From Candidatus Cacconaster scatequi (GTDB lineage: Bacteria > Bacteroidota > Bacteroidia > Bacteroidales > UBA932), in NCBI GenBank assembly GCA_018065305.1, contig JAGHTO010000008.1:58990-122989 (forward strand): 64,000 nt of DNA. The letters are read 5' to 3'. The translations under genes were made by a program, and so were the position numbers. The stretch's first letter is position 1, and each line of letters opens with the position of its first letter. The notes under the pieces were generated by a model. The model was not told the DNA's origin and searched no databases. It worked only from the letters and a program-made list of their open reading frames with translations. Shown one piece after another: positions 35,561 to 45,159 of this stretch.

Positions 35561-37615
35561 CTAAAAAAATCTGGCCCGATGGTCCTTAACATCTGCTTTA
35601 TCGGTTATTACACGGGTTGCTATGCTACTCTGGTACTGAGCTGAGCGCTTCGCCGCCGTGGCTGCGTCAGACTCAGAATAGAAGGAGCCCTTCTGCCTGT
35701 TCGATACTTTATAAATATAAACGCCTATCTGGCCCTTGACAATGCCTATTTTCCCCTCTTCGGATGAAGAAGCGGCCCCAACAAGAGCAGGTTCTACGGC
35801 AGTCTGTGTCTGAGATGCGAACGATACTCCGTTTGCGTGGCTGACTGTCGTTCCCAATTCCTCAGCCAAAGTCTCAAGAGAAGTTGCCTGCGCAACCTTA
35901 GGAGAGAGTTCCTTGAACTTCTCATCCAACTGATTCTGAACACTGAGGATAGAGGCAATCTGCTGTGATACTTCGCTGACGGAAGAGGTCCCTTCCTTAT
36001 GAATGGCTGTAACCGCCGCCACAAAATAATATTTGTTATCCACAGTTATCACGTCGGATACATTCCCGACCTTTGTCTTCTTCTCGAAAATCCAGCGGAC
36101 AAGTTCGCGGGCATTCTCAGCCTGCCCGACACGACGGGTGTTTTCAAGAACACCAGCCATAGGGATTACCGGAAGATTCTCTTCTGATACAATCTGTGAG
36201 AACTTCTCGTAGTCTCCGTTGCTTGCGTCAGCAAGAGACGCAGCTTTCATCTGGAAATCGCGGTATGTTGCATCTGATGCAAGAACGTTCTTCAGCAGAG
36301 TTGCCAACTGGTATTTTTTTACAGGTTTGGTCTTTTCAGAAACGTAAACGACAAAGTTGGCCTGTGCATTGGTACTCTTGATGACGGAAACCTTGTCGCC
36401 AGAGGTGAACAGGGGTGCGAACTCCTCAAGACGGGTCTGCTGCATAGCCTCTTGAGTGAACCAGCCAATCTCCTGAAAGTCTGAGGTCATACCGTACTTC
36501 CTTGCCACATTCGCGAGAGAATCAGCCTTGGCGGCTTCATTCAGAGGATAAACAGCATAGAAGAGATGCAAAGAGTCAGGCATAACCTTCGTATCCACGA
36601 TTCTGGCGGCCATAAAACTGTTTTCTTCCACGTGTACCTGGCTGACGCCGGAAACCTTGCCTTCAACAAGATCCACGAATTCCGGAATACCCTCCAACTG
36701 AGCCAATGAGAAATAGTAGCTGTTGAACTTGCTGTCCGAATTCAGAGTGACGAAATTGCGGAGATTCTCAGCTGTCTTGAACTCCTCATAGAGAGCGTCG
36801 AATTCCTCGCGGCTCGCGCTAACGTCTTCCGCAGAAGGCACCACCTCCCACATAACATACTCTATATCACGGCTTGCAGGCTGCTTCAGCAGATGCTTGT
36901 GCTCATTGTAATATTTCTTGATTTCCTCGCCTGAAACTTTCTTTGAAGTGTCAGGAACGAAACCTGAAGAGACAAGAATGTAGTCGATGTCGGCAGTTGT
37001 GTTGCCTTCCTCGATAAGACGGCTCTTCTCGACGTCGCTCTGAACAGCGCTGCCCGCAATGAGGGAACCGTACTTGGTGTAGAGCTGAGAACGATAGACT
37101 TCATCCTCGAGGAAATCGTAATACTGCGCGGAAGCTCCTGTTTCGTCAGCATCAATTGCCTGTACGAAATTGACGAAAGCCTCGCGGCTGAAGGTTCCGT
37201 TTTCGTTAAGGAAAGCTCTCTGCTGTGCAAGGACAGGAGAAATCTGCGTACCCTGTGTCAAATCATACATTTCCGCGTCAGAGACGGCAAGACCGGCTTT
37301 TTCAGCCTGAGGAATGAACACCTCCCGGTCAAAAATGGACTGCCAGGCGGCATCGCGAAGTTGGGACTGAGCCTCCTCGCTATTGGCGCCCTGGCCGAGA
37401 AGTTCAGCCAATTTGGTATATTTGTCATACTCCTCGTAGAAATCCTGATAGGAGACGGTCTTCCCGTCCATCTTTCCCACCTGATTGTCTGAAGAGAACA
37501 TTCTTGATGCTGAACTGAGAGTCTGCGGATCAAGTATGAATGATAGCAGAGCTACAGCGATGAGGATTGATATCAAAATCCCGAATTTTACACGGATCTT
37601 TTCAAGTACCGCCAT
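35561..37615 (-). CDS. PpiD/SurA-type membrane-anchored peptidylprolyl isomerase-like chaperone
   Basis: The 684-residue protein has an N-terminal membrane anchor (FGILISILIAVALLSFIL, about residues 12-29) and a SurA_N-like helical region (VGKMDGKTVSYQDFYEEYDK, then LRDAAWQSIFDREVFIPQAEKAGLAVSD). Degenerate parvulin-like segments follow (KYGMTSDFQEIGWFTQEAMQ) and a helical C-terminus. It probably helps fold outer-membrane and periplasmic proteins exported by Sec. It is the last gene of a cluster with lptC, a TPR protein and an outer-membrane barrel, so the whole group concerns envelope building. Catalytic isomerase activity is uncertain because the parvulin motifs are weak. Confidence 0.85.
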   Translation of the reverse strand: MAVLEKIRVKFGILISILIAVALLSFILDPQTLSSASRMFSSDNQVGKMDGKTVSYQDFYEEYDKYTKLAELLGQGANSEEAQSQLRDAAWQSIFDREVFIPQAEKAGLAVSDAEMYDLTQGTQISPVLAQQRAFLNENGTFSREAFVNFVQAIDADETGASAQYYDFLEDEVYRSQLYTKYGSLIAGSAVQSDVEKSRLIEEGNTTADIDYILVSSGFVPDTSKKVSGEEIKKYYNEHKHLLKQPASRDIEYVMWEVVPSAEDVSASREEFDALYEEFKTAENLRNFVTLNSDSKFNSYYFSLAQLEGIPEFVDLVEGKVSGVSQVHVEENSFMAARIVDTKVMPDSLHLFYAVYPLNEAAKADSLANVARKYGMTSDFQEIGWFTQEAMQQTRLEEFAPLFTSGDKVSVIKSTNAQANFVVYVSEKTKPVKKYQLATLLKNVLASDATYRDFQMKAASLADASNGDYEKFSQIVSEENLPVIPMAGVLENTRRVGQAENARELVRWIFEKKTKVGNVSDVITVDNKYYFVAAVTAIHKEGTSSVSEVSQQIASILSVQNQLDEKFKELSPKVAQATSLETLAEELGTTVSHANGVSFASQTQTAVEPALVGAASSSEEGKIGIVKGQIGVYIYKVSNRQKGSFYSESDAATAAKRSAQYQSSIATRVITDKADVKDHRARFF

Positions 37616-37656
37616 TTTATGTTAAGTTTTTATTGGTTAATTTTCGTAATAAGATG

Positions 37657-37664
37657 CAAAAATA
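37657..37664 (-). promoter_or_regulatory. -7 box for the ppiD-like gene
   Basis: The minus strand reads TATTTTTG, 41 nt upstream of the start codon, in an AT-rich gap after lptC. No consensus -33 element was found. Confidence 0.35.
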
Positions 37665-37710
37665 CACAAAAATCTTGTAAAAGATGCACAAAGATGTCAA
37701 AACGTTGAAG

Positions 37711-38334
37711 TTAATCAACTCCCGGCCCCAAAATATTGACAGTGTCGACATAAACGTCCCCAGAATCACGGGCAACGGAATAAGAATCAAAGGGTTTGAG
37801 GATTATTGAATTCCGGGCGCGCTCGTCGGAGGTCATCCCGTAGCCCTGCATCATTCCGCTGTAGGAGGTCAGCTTGACGTAACAGTCCGTGTATATAGAC
37901 TTCTCCTCCCTGTTCCAATAAAGAGTGTCGGTCTCAATCTTCTGGCCTTCAATATGATTGATGATGACTACGTCACCATAGGCGCACCAGCTTTCAGCAT
38001 CGGAACCGGTATTGTGCCGAGCCTCCTGCGCCACTATGGTCGTTTCCAACTCCCCGTCAGCAGTATAGGCATAGACATTGAATCCTCCCTTATACAATTC
38101 AAACGCGACTTCGGTGCTGTCCGACTTGTAATAATATCTCTCCATCATCGGAGAGATCATTCTCATCGATGCATTGCCGTTGTCAGCACGCAGGACAACC
38201 ATCGAATCGACAACCTGAACCGGCGTGACGGTAAAGTCAATAGACGCCTCCTCCTTTGGGGAGCAGCCCTGAAAGAGAACAATAGCCGCCAATCCTGTGG
38301 CGGCTATCATTATTATTTTTTCAAAGTATTTCAC
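37711..38334 (-). CDS. lptC: LPS export periplasmic protein LptC
   Basis: The 207-residue lipoprotein has lipobox LFQGC (Cys24). The OstA/LptC-type beta-jellyroll follows the pattern SMVVLRADNGNASMRMISP, then TTIVAQEARHN and GDVVIINHIEGQKIETDTLYWNREE. YTDCYVKLTSYSGMMQGYGM comes next. The protein forms part of the bridge carrying lipopolysaccharide from the inner to the outer membrane. The anchor here is a lipid rather than the membrane helix of E. coli LptC. It lies 5 bp after the TPR gene in an envelope operon. Confidence 0.88.
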   Translation of the reverse strand: MKYFEKIIMIAATGLAAIVLFQGCSPKEEASIDFTVTPVQVVDSMVVLRADNGNASMRMISPMMERYYYKSDSTEVAFELYKGGFNVYAYTADGELETTIVAQEARHNTGSDAESWCAYGDVVIINHIEGQKIETDTLYWNREEKSIYTDCYVKLTSYSGMMQGYGMTSDERARNSIILKPFDSYSVARDSGDVYVDTVNILGPGVD

Positions 38335-38339
38335 TTCGA

Positions 38340-39665
38340 TTATTTGGCGGTACGGACAGTCGTACGTTCTGTCATCCCGTTGCAGGAAACAGTATAGGCA
38401 TTGCCGTCTATCACATCATACATAAAGGCATCGGCCTGCTGAGGGAAATATTTGCGATACTGGACTGACAGATTGTTGGCCTCCTCTTCAAGAGTCTCAT
38501 CGGCGGCCTTTGCCTTGGCTGCGTAATCGCAAGCCACCCAGAACTGAGCACGGCTTGAAATCTCGTCACCACCACACTTCTGGCTTCCCCAAACTGTTGC
38601 AATAAGCAGATACGCCTTACCCTTGTAAGCCTCGCTCATTTCGGCAACTTCTTTTGCCTTTGCCACGGACGCAGCGGATTTTCCGCATTTCTTGAAATAG
38701 AAGGTCGCCAGTTCGAAAGTATATTCAACCATAGTCTGTGTATCAGAAGGATCAATCAGAGCTATTGACTGTTCCAAAGCCTCGGCGGCTTTTTCATTCT
38801 CGTCGTGGGAAGCATAAAGCTTGTAGAGGGCGTGAGTAGAAGTTGCAGTAGGGTTGATGGCATTCAAACCTTCGACTGACTTGAGGAAGAGTTCTGTTTC
38901 AACACAGTCACTCTTTGTAAGCATCTTCACCATTGCCGTCAGAGTAGCCTCATCATTGGGGTTAGCCTCATAACGGGGAGTGAAGAGGGCAACGAGGTTA
39001 TCGCAGGAAGCCACTCCGCTGTCAGCGAAGACAGTCTCGAAATCCTGCTTTGCACCTACAATCTCTCCAAGTTTGGGAGAATTCTGCTCTTTGGCAATCT
39101 TGTCGTCGATGACGGACAGAATCTTCGTGTAGTTCTCCATCAGGGCGTCGGCTGACATTCCTCCATTCTTGTAAACATCGACTGCTGCCTGCATCTGTTT
39201 CACAAAGACTGCTGGACTTGCCCCGGCGCCAATCTTTTCGATGATTGCAGTAAGTTCAGAGTAAAGGCGGTTGTAATCATTTGAGAAATAATTGATTACG
39301 TTAAGAGCCTTGTTGTCGAGACTCCTCACTGCACTCTTGGGATAATTTTCCGCACGGATGTCGGACAGCAGAAGAAGGGTGTCAATCAACTCCTTCACAC
39401 GCTTGGGATCCTTCGCGTTGGCCTTGATTTCGCGGCTGATGATGGTCTGTCCGTGTGTGAAAAGGTTCTGACTTGCCGTCGGAGGGCAAAGGGACATCGC
39501 CTGCCTCCAGGAAGGAGCTGCGGCATCGTAATTCTTCTGCTTTACATACTCCTGATAGTAAGAAAGATACTTTACACATTCGGCACTGTCCTTACCGAAA
39601 CGGCCCTGAGCCATTACGGGAAGTGTGACAATCATTGCGAGAATTAATACTGCTGTCTTTTTCAT
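38340..39665 (-). CDS. Secreted TPR-repeat protein
   Basis: The 441-residue protein has a signal peptide (LPVMAQ) and is almost entirely helical. TPR-like pairs are visible, for example YYQEYVKQKNYDAAAPSWRQ, HALYKLYASHDENEKAAEAL, and FYFKKCGKSAASVAKAKEV. TPR proteins scaffold protein complexes. Its conserved position between an outer-membrane barrel gene and lptC suggests a periplasmic assembly role. The exact partner is not deducible. Confidence 0.75.
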   Translation of the reverse strand: MKKTAVLILAMIVTLPVMAQGRFGKDSAECVKYLSYYQEYVKQKNYDAAAPSWRQAMSLCPPTASQNLFTHGQTIISREIKANAKDPKRVKELIDTLLLLSDIRAENYPKSAVRSLDNKALNVINYFSNDYNRLYSELTAIIEKIGAGASPAVFVKQMQAAVDVYKNGGMSADALMENYTKILSVIDDKIAKEQNSPKLGEIVGAKQDFETVFADSGVASCDNLVALFTPRYEANPNDEATLTAMVKMLTKSDCVETELFLKSVEGLNAINPTATSTHALYKLYASHDENEKAAEALEQSIALIDPSDTQTMVEYTFELATFYFKKCGKSAASVAKAKEVAEMSEAYKGKAYLLIATVWGSQKCGGDEISSRAQFWVACDYAAKAKAADETLEEEANNLSVQYRKYFPQQADAFMYDVIDGNAYTVSCNGMTERTTVRTAK

Positions 39666-39688
39666 ATCGTTTTTCGTTTCAAATTGTG

Positions 39689-39696
39689 CAAATATA
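39689..39696 (-). promoter_or_regulatory. -7 box for the TPR-lptC genes
   Basis: The minus strand reads TATATTTG, 23 nt upstream of the TPR gene start and inside the 51-bp gap after the outer-membrane barrel gene. No -33 TTTG at the right distance. Confidence 0.4.
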
Positions 39697-39716
39697 ACAA
39701 ATTTTTCGGATGCTTA

Positions 39717-41054
39717 CTATTGATACAGGTTCTTGATGAACCAGATGTCGAAGAGGTCGAAGGAGAGGTTGAAGAGGACATATCTCTCCCTTATCATATT
39801 GTCCTGCATAGTTCCCCTCTGCCCGATGTCGAGTCCGAATGAAATCGCGTTGTAGTAACGGAACACCGGAAAACTCATACCGAAAGTGACACCGGTGGCG
39901 GCAACCTGATGGCCCATTACATTCACATAACTTTTTTCGTGATAGAAACCGGCACGATATGAAACTCTGCGGAAATAGTAGCGGATATCGTATCTGTTCG
40001 GCGTATATTCCAGTCCGGCTCTAATAGAGGAAGCCTTTGTGGTAAAAAAATCCACTCCCGGAGATCCTTCGAAACCGATACCGGTCCAATCCTGCATAGT
40101 GTAGTCAACGTTGACCGTCCAAGTGTCCTTTGCCGAGAAACTGAGGGCTACTCCTATTTCGGCAGGAATTTTATAGCCCTTGATGTTTCCCTGGTCGTAA
40201 CGTATCGTATCAGTTGCGTTGGTGCTTACTCCGAAGGCATACCTGGTTCGATAGCCCTTGATGTCCGTGCCGAGACTGTATGTCGCTCCAGCTCTGATGG
40301 AAGCCGCCTTTCCGAGAGGCTGTTCGTACTGAAGTCCGAACTTGGCTCCGAAGCCGCTCATCACGTAACTCCATCCCGTGGTAAGTGAACGGTACGAAGC
40401 GTCCGTGTTGAACGAGGCTATGCTGTATCTTTCAATATTTCCAAAATACCACTGACCGTCAACACCCAAACTGAGTCTGTCCCAAAAAGTGACACCTGCT
40501 CCAAGGAATGCCTGATACAGAGAGCCTTCCCCTATGCGCTTGTAGTTGATGTCCCCCACCTCGGCTATCAGCTCGTCATCGGTCTCCCTCGCCTGAAAAT
40601 TGTAACTGACGCTGCTGTAGGGCTGGATTCCCAGTTTGAAAGCGGAATGCTTGTAAATTGGGAGCGAAGCAACTATGTGATGGATATTGAAGGTGTTACT
40701 TGCCGACCTGGCGGGGATTACAGTCTCCGGATTGAACGGGTCAACATTTTCACTTCTGTAGATTGTGTTGCGGTTTTCCAGACCTATATCGAACATAAAG
40801 GCCTTCTGTTCACGCGCCGTCACACCGGCAGGATTGAGCAGATTGATTGTCCGCACATTTCTGTCTGCAATTCCAGCACCTCCCATCGCAAGGTTGTAGG
40901 AAGTGCCCTGCTTGAGAATGTCCCCGAAACCGAAAAGAGAATAAGGAGTGCTGCTGTTTGCCGCATCACCATCCTGAGCCGATAATTCGCTCGCAAAACA
41001 AAGAATTGCAGTGGCGACGGCCAAAATCTTAAATACATTCTCCCTTTTCATCAT
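39717..41054 (-). CDS. Outer membrane beta-barrel protein (FadL/PorV-like)
   Basis: A protein of about 445 residues with a signal peptide (CFASELSAQ). The mature start STPYSLFGFGD and the motif MGGAGIADRNVRTINLLNPAG resemble the plug region of FadL-type barrels. Alternating beta strands fill the rest (SAFKLGIQPYSSVSYNF, then AASIRAGATYSLGTDI), ending in FDIWFIKNLYQ. Its place at the head of the TPR-lptC-ppiD cluster is typical in Bacteroidota. It may transport hydrophobic compounds or assist envelope biogenesis. The initiator is either of the two Met codons at 41060 or 41054. Confidence 0.78.
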   Translation of the reverse strand: MMKRENVFKILAVATAILCFASELSAQDGDAANSSTPYSLFGFGDILKQGTSYNLAMGGAGIADRNVRTINLLNPAGVTAREQKAFMFDIGLENRNTIYRSENVDPFNPETVIPARSASNTFNIHHIVASLPIYKHSAFKLGIQPYSSVSYNFQARETDDELIAEVGDINYKRIGEGSLYQAFLGAGVTFWDRLSLGVDGQWYFGNIERYSIASFNTDASYRSLTTGWSYVMSGFGAKFGLQYEQPLGKAASIRAGATYSLGTDIKGYRTRYAFGVSTNATDTIRYDQGNIKGYKIPAEIGVALSFSAKDTWTVNVDYTMQDWTGIGFEGSPGVDFFTTKASSIRAGLEYTPNRYDIRYYFRRVSYRAGFYHEKSYVNVMGHQVAATGVTFGMSFPVFRYYNAISFGLDIGQRGTMQDNMIRERYVLFNLSFDLFDIWFIKNLYQ

Positions 41055-41077
41055 TTCCAAATCTGTCGGACAAATTG

Positions 41078-41110
41078 CAAAGTTATTAAAAATTCAACAA
41101 TTATACCAAA
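41078..41110 (-). promoter_or_regulatory. Full-consensus Bacteroidota promoter for the outer-membrane barrel gene
   Basis: On the minus strand TTTG (41107-41110), a 21-bp spacer and TAACTTTG (41078-41085) match the consensus exactly. The -33 element overlaps the last codons of mfd. The leader is about 20 nt. This is the best promoter match in the window. Confidence 0.65.
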
Positions 41111-44100
41111 AAGCGGTTAAGAGCCGTCAATGCTTTCGAAACAGAGGTGATATCTTTCACTTTGAGATAGAGTTTACCCGATGATTCGCAAAGGTTGAAT
41201 ATCTGAAGCGACGAAATCTGCTGAAGCAATGACCCGAACAGGTCCGACTTGAAGAACCAGGATTTTCTGTCATCTATGAAAAATGCGAGCATCGTATTGT
41301 TCTTCAATACGATACGCTTTATTCCCAAACGCCCTGCAACAAGTCTGAGACGGACTATGTCCACAAGTTCGAGGACAGGAATCGGTACGGGAGAACCGAA
41401 ACGGTCAGCTATGCGGGCGATGAAAGTCCTTATCTGTTCCTCTGAAGTGATGGCATCAAGCTCCCTGTAGAGCCTGATTTTTTCCGAAGGGACATTGACG
41501 TAGCTGTCGGGAATCAATATTTCCAGATCCGTCTCCACAGAAGTGTCGACAAACGGCTCGTTTCCCACCTGCGGGGCCTGTTTCTCATTTATCTCATGCA
41601 TCGCCTCCTTGAGAATGCGCATATATGTCTCGAATCCCATCTCCGCCATGAAACCGCTTTGCTGGGCCCCGAGCAGATTACCGGCCCCACGTATGTCGAG
41701 ATCCTGCATTGCGATGCTGAATCCGCTTCCCAGGTCGGAAAATGCCTCAAGCGCCTTGACACGCCTGCGGGCATCTTCGGTAAGTGCCGCCGGATCAGGT
41801 ACTACCAGATAGCAGAAGGCTTTCATATTGCTGCGTCCAACCCTGCCTCTCAACTGGTGCAGGTCCCCGAGTCCGAATCTCTGGGCATTGTTGATTATCA
41901 TCGTGTTGGCATTGGGAATGTCTATTCCGTTTTCGACGATAGTGGTTGAAAGAAGAATATCGTAGTCACCTTCTATGAAATCAAGTATCTTCTTCTCAAG
42001 AATCTGAGGTTCCATCTGTCCGTGGGCTGTGCAAATTTCCGCCTGAGGGCATATCTGGTGCAGAATATTCTCTATCTTAGATATATCCTCTATCCGATTG
42101 TGAACGAAATAGACCTGACCTCCCCTTTCAATCTCCTTCTGGATTATTTCGGCAATATATTCCCTGTCGAATGTGATTATTTCAGTTGAAACAGGCAGCC
42201 TGTTCGGAGGAGGAGTCTGTATGACAGACATATCGCGGGCTCCCAGAAGACTGAACTGCAAGGTCCTGGGAATAGGAGTCGCCGTAAGGGTCAAAGTGTC
42301 GATGCTGTTCTTGATAATACGAATCTTCTCCTTTGCCTGAACACCGAACTTCTGCTCCTCGTCGATAATCAGCAGACCCAGGTCTCTGAATCTGACACTC
42401 TTTCCGAGAATTTTGTGGGTTCCTATCAGAATATCTATCTTCCCATCTGAAAGGTCCTGTTCTATCTGCTTGATTTCCTTTGCAGTACGGAGACGTGAAA
42501 TATATTCAACCCTGCACGGGAAATTCTTCAGCCTCTCACTGAAAGTCTGATAATGCTGCAATGCAAGTATTGTGGTAGGAACAAGTACTGCTACCTGCTT
42601 GGAGTCGGTCACAGCCTTGAATGCGGCCCTGACAGCTATCTCAGTTTTCCCGAATCCCACATCTCCGCAAATGAGACGGTCCATAGGATGGTCGCTCTCC
42701 ATATCAGCCTTTACGGCCTCCGTGGCCCTTGTCTGGTCAGGAGTATCCTCGAAAAGGAAAGATGACTCCAATTCCTGCTGGAGATAACTGTCTGGTGAGA
42801 ATGCAAATCCCTCCGACTGCTGCCTTTCAGCATATAGTTTGATAAGGTCCTTCGCTATGTCCTTGACCTTGGACTTTACGTTCTGTTTCAGGTTGTCCCA
42901 AACCTTGGAACCCAGTTTGTATATTTTCGGGGGAGTTCCATCCTTCGACTTGTAACGGGCTATTCTGTGAAGAGAATGAATCGAAACAAAGATAACGTCT
43001 CCATCCTTGTATATTATCTTGACTGCTTCCTGGGTACGTCCCTGCATATTGGTCTTGACCAGACCTCCGTACTGCCCTACCCCGTGGTCGATATGGACCA
43101 CATAGTCCCCTATCTGCAGAGCGTTCAGTTGGGCTACTGTCATCTGCTCACTGCGCTCCACCTGACGGTTTACCTTTATCTTGTGATATCTTTCAAAAAT
43201 CTGATGGTCAGTGTAATAGCATATTTTTTCATTATGGTCCACATATCCCTCGTGAAGAGACATGTTCACGAATTCCGGCAATCTTGCCAGCGGATATTGA
43301 CGTAGAATCTCTGAAAGACGGCGGCGCTGAGCATCGTTCGGTGAGAGTATTTTCACTTTATAGCCGTCCATCGTCTTTTCCGCTATATCCTTCGCAAGGA
43401 GTTCAAAATTTTTTCCGAATACTGGTTGCGGACTCACATTGAGGTCTTCCCTTCCCTCCTCTCCTGAAACAAGCCTGTAATCCTTTATCACCGTATCCGC
43501 GGGCAATATTTCCTTGAATGGAACATAATCCGATTCAGAATGGTTCGTGTCAAGGTCGGGATATATCGATATCTTGTCCAACTCTTCTATCGAGAGCTGT
43601 GTATTGACGTCAAACACTCTGATGGAATCTATCTCATTTCCGAAAAAATCTATTCTGAAGGGATTTTCATCGGCAAAGGAAAATATATCTACAATACTGC
43701 CACGCAAGGCATATTCACCGGGAACCGTCACAAAATCAGCCTTTACGAATCCATTTGACTGAAGAGTGGAACCTATCTCGTCGTGTGTGATTTTCTGACC
43801 TTTGGAAAGATGAAGTATCGAAGATTTTATCTCTTTGGATTTCAATACTTTCTCTTCAATAGCTCCGGTATATGTAACTATCAGTACAGGTTTTTCTCCC
43901 GTGTATGATGAAACTGCTGCCAGAGTGGCCGTACGCTGAAGCTGAGCCGTAGCCTTCTTGTATTCACTCTTTTCACTGGTCGCCGGGAAAAAATAGAGTG
44001 AATCCTCTGAAAAGAAATTGTCAAGGTCCGATGCAAGATAATACGCCTCTTTCCTGGTATCTGTCAACAGAAGATATAATCTGTTGTCACTGATTGTTCT

Positions 44101-44133
44101 ACCAAGTCTTATCGCCTCCGCTGAAAGTATCAT
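41101..44133 (-). CDS. mfd: Transcription-repair coupling factor Mfd, shortened N-terminus
   Basis: The 1010-residue Mfd removes RNA polymerase stalled at lesions and recruits UvrA. It has a UvrB-like N-terminal region and the CarD-like RNAP-interacting domain (IGDYVVHIDHGVGQYGGL). The RecG-like motor holds LICGDVGFGKTEIAVRAAF (Walker A), LIIDEEQKFGV and TLTATPIPRTL, and the TRCF C-terminal domain follows. Other Bacteroidales Mfd proteins are about 1100 residues or more. Here the first 45-60 residues of domain D1a are missing, and an in-frame TAA lies directly before the ATG (TAAATTATG), so no longer start exists. It follows ruvB by 6 bp. Confidence 0.95.
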   Translation of the reverse strand: MILSAEAIRLGRTISDNRLYLLLTDTRKEAYYLASDLDNFFSEDSLYFFPATSEKSEYKKATAQLQRTATLAAVSSYTGEKPVLIVTYTGAIEEKVLKSKEIKSSILHLSKGQKITHDEIGSTLQSNGFVKADFVTVPGEYALRGSIVDIFSFADENPFRIDFFGNEIDSIRVFDVNTQLSIEELDKISIYPDLDTNHSESDYVPFKEILPADTVIKDYRLVSGEEGREDLNVSPQPVFGKNFELLAKDIAEKTMDGYKVKILSPNDAQRRRLSEILRQYPLARLPEFVNMSLHEGYVDHNEKICYYTDHQIFERYHKIKVNRQVERSEQMTVAQLNALQIGDYVVHIDHGVGQYGGLVKTNMQGRTQEAVKIIYKDGDVIFVSIHSLHRIARYKSKDGTPPKIYKLGSKVWDNLKQNVKSKVKDIAKDLIKLYAERQQSEGFAFSPDSYLQQELESSFLFEDTPDQTRATEAVKADMESDHPMDRLICGDVGFGKTEIAVRAAFKAVTDSKQVAVLVPTTILALQHYQTFSERLKNFPCRVEYISRLRTAKEIKQIEQDLSDGKIDILIGTHKILGKSVRFRDLGLLIIDEEQKFGVQAKEKIRIIKNSIDTLTLTATPIPRTLQFSLLGARDMSVIQTPPPNRLPVSTEIITFDREYIAEIIQKEIERGGQVYFVHNRIEDISKIENILHQICPQAEICTAHGQMEPQILEKKILDFIEGDYDILLSTTIVENGIDIPNANTMIINNAQRFGLGDLHQLRGRVGRSNMKAFCYLVVPDPAALTEDARRRVKALEAFSDLGSGFSIAMQDLDIRGAGNLLGAQQSGFMAEMGFETYMRILKEAMHEINEKQAPQVGNEPFVDTSVETDLEILIPDSYVNVPSEKIRLYRELDAITSEEQIRTFIARIADRFGSPVPIPVLELVDIVRLRLVAGRLGIKRIVLKNNTMLAFFIDDRKSWFFKSDLFGSLLQQISSLQIFNLCESSGKLYLKVKDITSVSKALTALNRFLV

Positions 44134-44139
44134 AATTTA

Positions 44140-45156
44140 TCAGAACAGTGTGCTGTCGTCTGTTCTTTTAAGATTCAAATGGGTATAAGCCAAATCAGTA
44201 GCAACTCTTCCACGTGGGGTGCGACTGAGAAATCCTTCCTTTATAAGGAAAGGTTCGTAAACTTCCTCGAGAGTTCCTGTATCCTCGCTTATTGCAGTAG
44301 CTATGGTACCGGCACCCACCGGACCTCCATTGAATTTCTCTATTATTGTCTGAAGTATCTTATTGTCAATTGCATCCAAACCTCTCTTGTCAATATTGAG
44401 GGCGTTGAGAGAATATCTCGTAATTTCAATATTGATGGTACCGTCGCCCTTGACCTGGGCGAAATCCCTCACCCTCCTGAGAAGAGAATTGGCTATTCTT
44501 GGCGTTCCCCGGCTCCTGAGAGCAACTTCCATAGCGGCATCATCTTCTATTTTTATGCCTAAAATCGATGCGCTTCTTTTAATGATGTTGAACAGAATTT
44601 CTGCGTCATAGTATTCAAGATGACATTGTATGCCGAATCTAGCCCTGAGAGGAGATGTGAGAAGTCCGCTTCTGGTGGTGGCCCCTATCAAGGTGAAAGG
44701 ATTGAGATCTATCTGCACGCTTCTGGCACCCGGGCCCTTGTCTATCATTATGTCTATGGTATAGTCCTCCATAGCAGAATAGAGGTACTCCTCCACAACG
44801 GGACTCAATCTGTGTATTTCGTCTATGAAGAGAACGTCTCCGCTTTCAAGCGAGGTAAGCAGACCTGCAAGGTCGCCGGGTTTGTCCAGGACAGGGCCTG
44901 AAGTTATCTTGAGGTTTACACCGAGTTCGGAAGCAACTATGTGTGCAAGGGTAGTCTTGCCCAAGCCGGGAGGACCATGAAACAGTATATGGTCGAGAGA
45001 TTCTCCTCTTAGCAACGCTGCCTTTACAAAAACTCTCAGATTGTCAAGGACTTTGTCCTGACCTGAAAAATCCTCGAAATTCTTTGGTCTTATAGCCTTG
45101 TCGAATTCGGATTCCCTTATTGAAGATTCAGTATGCGGATTGTATTCGTCAATCAT
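44140..45156 (-). CDS. ruvB: Holliday junction branch migration helicase RuvB
   Basis: The 338-residue AAA+ motor of RuvABC migrates Holliday junctions. It has [18 protein letters not shown], Walker [17 protein letters not shown] (about residues 59-74), Walker [11 protein letters not shown], sensor region [20 protein letters not shown] and the winged helix ending [13 protein letters not shown]. The length is canonical. It forms an operon with mfd and is the first gene left of the candidate replication origin. Confidence 0.97.
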   Translation of the reverse strand: MIDEYNPHTESSIRESEFDKAIRPKNFEDFSGQDKVLDNLRVFVKAALLRGESLDHILFHGPPGLGKTTLAHIVASELGVNLKITSGPVLDKPGDLAGLLTSLESGDVLFIDEIHRLSPVVEEYLYSAMEDYTIDIMIDKGPGARSVQIDLNPFTLIGATTRSGLLTSPLRARFGIQCHLEYYDAEILFNIIKRSASILGIKIEDDAAMEVALRSRGTPRIANSLLRRVRDFAQVKGDGTINIEITRYSLNALNIDKRGLDAIDNKILQTIIEKFNGGPVGAGTIATAISEDTGTLEEVYEPFLIKEGFLSRTPRGRVATDLAYTHLNLKRTDDSTLF

Positions 45157-45159
45157 ATC

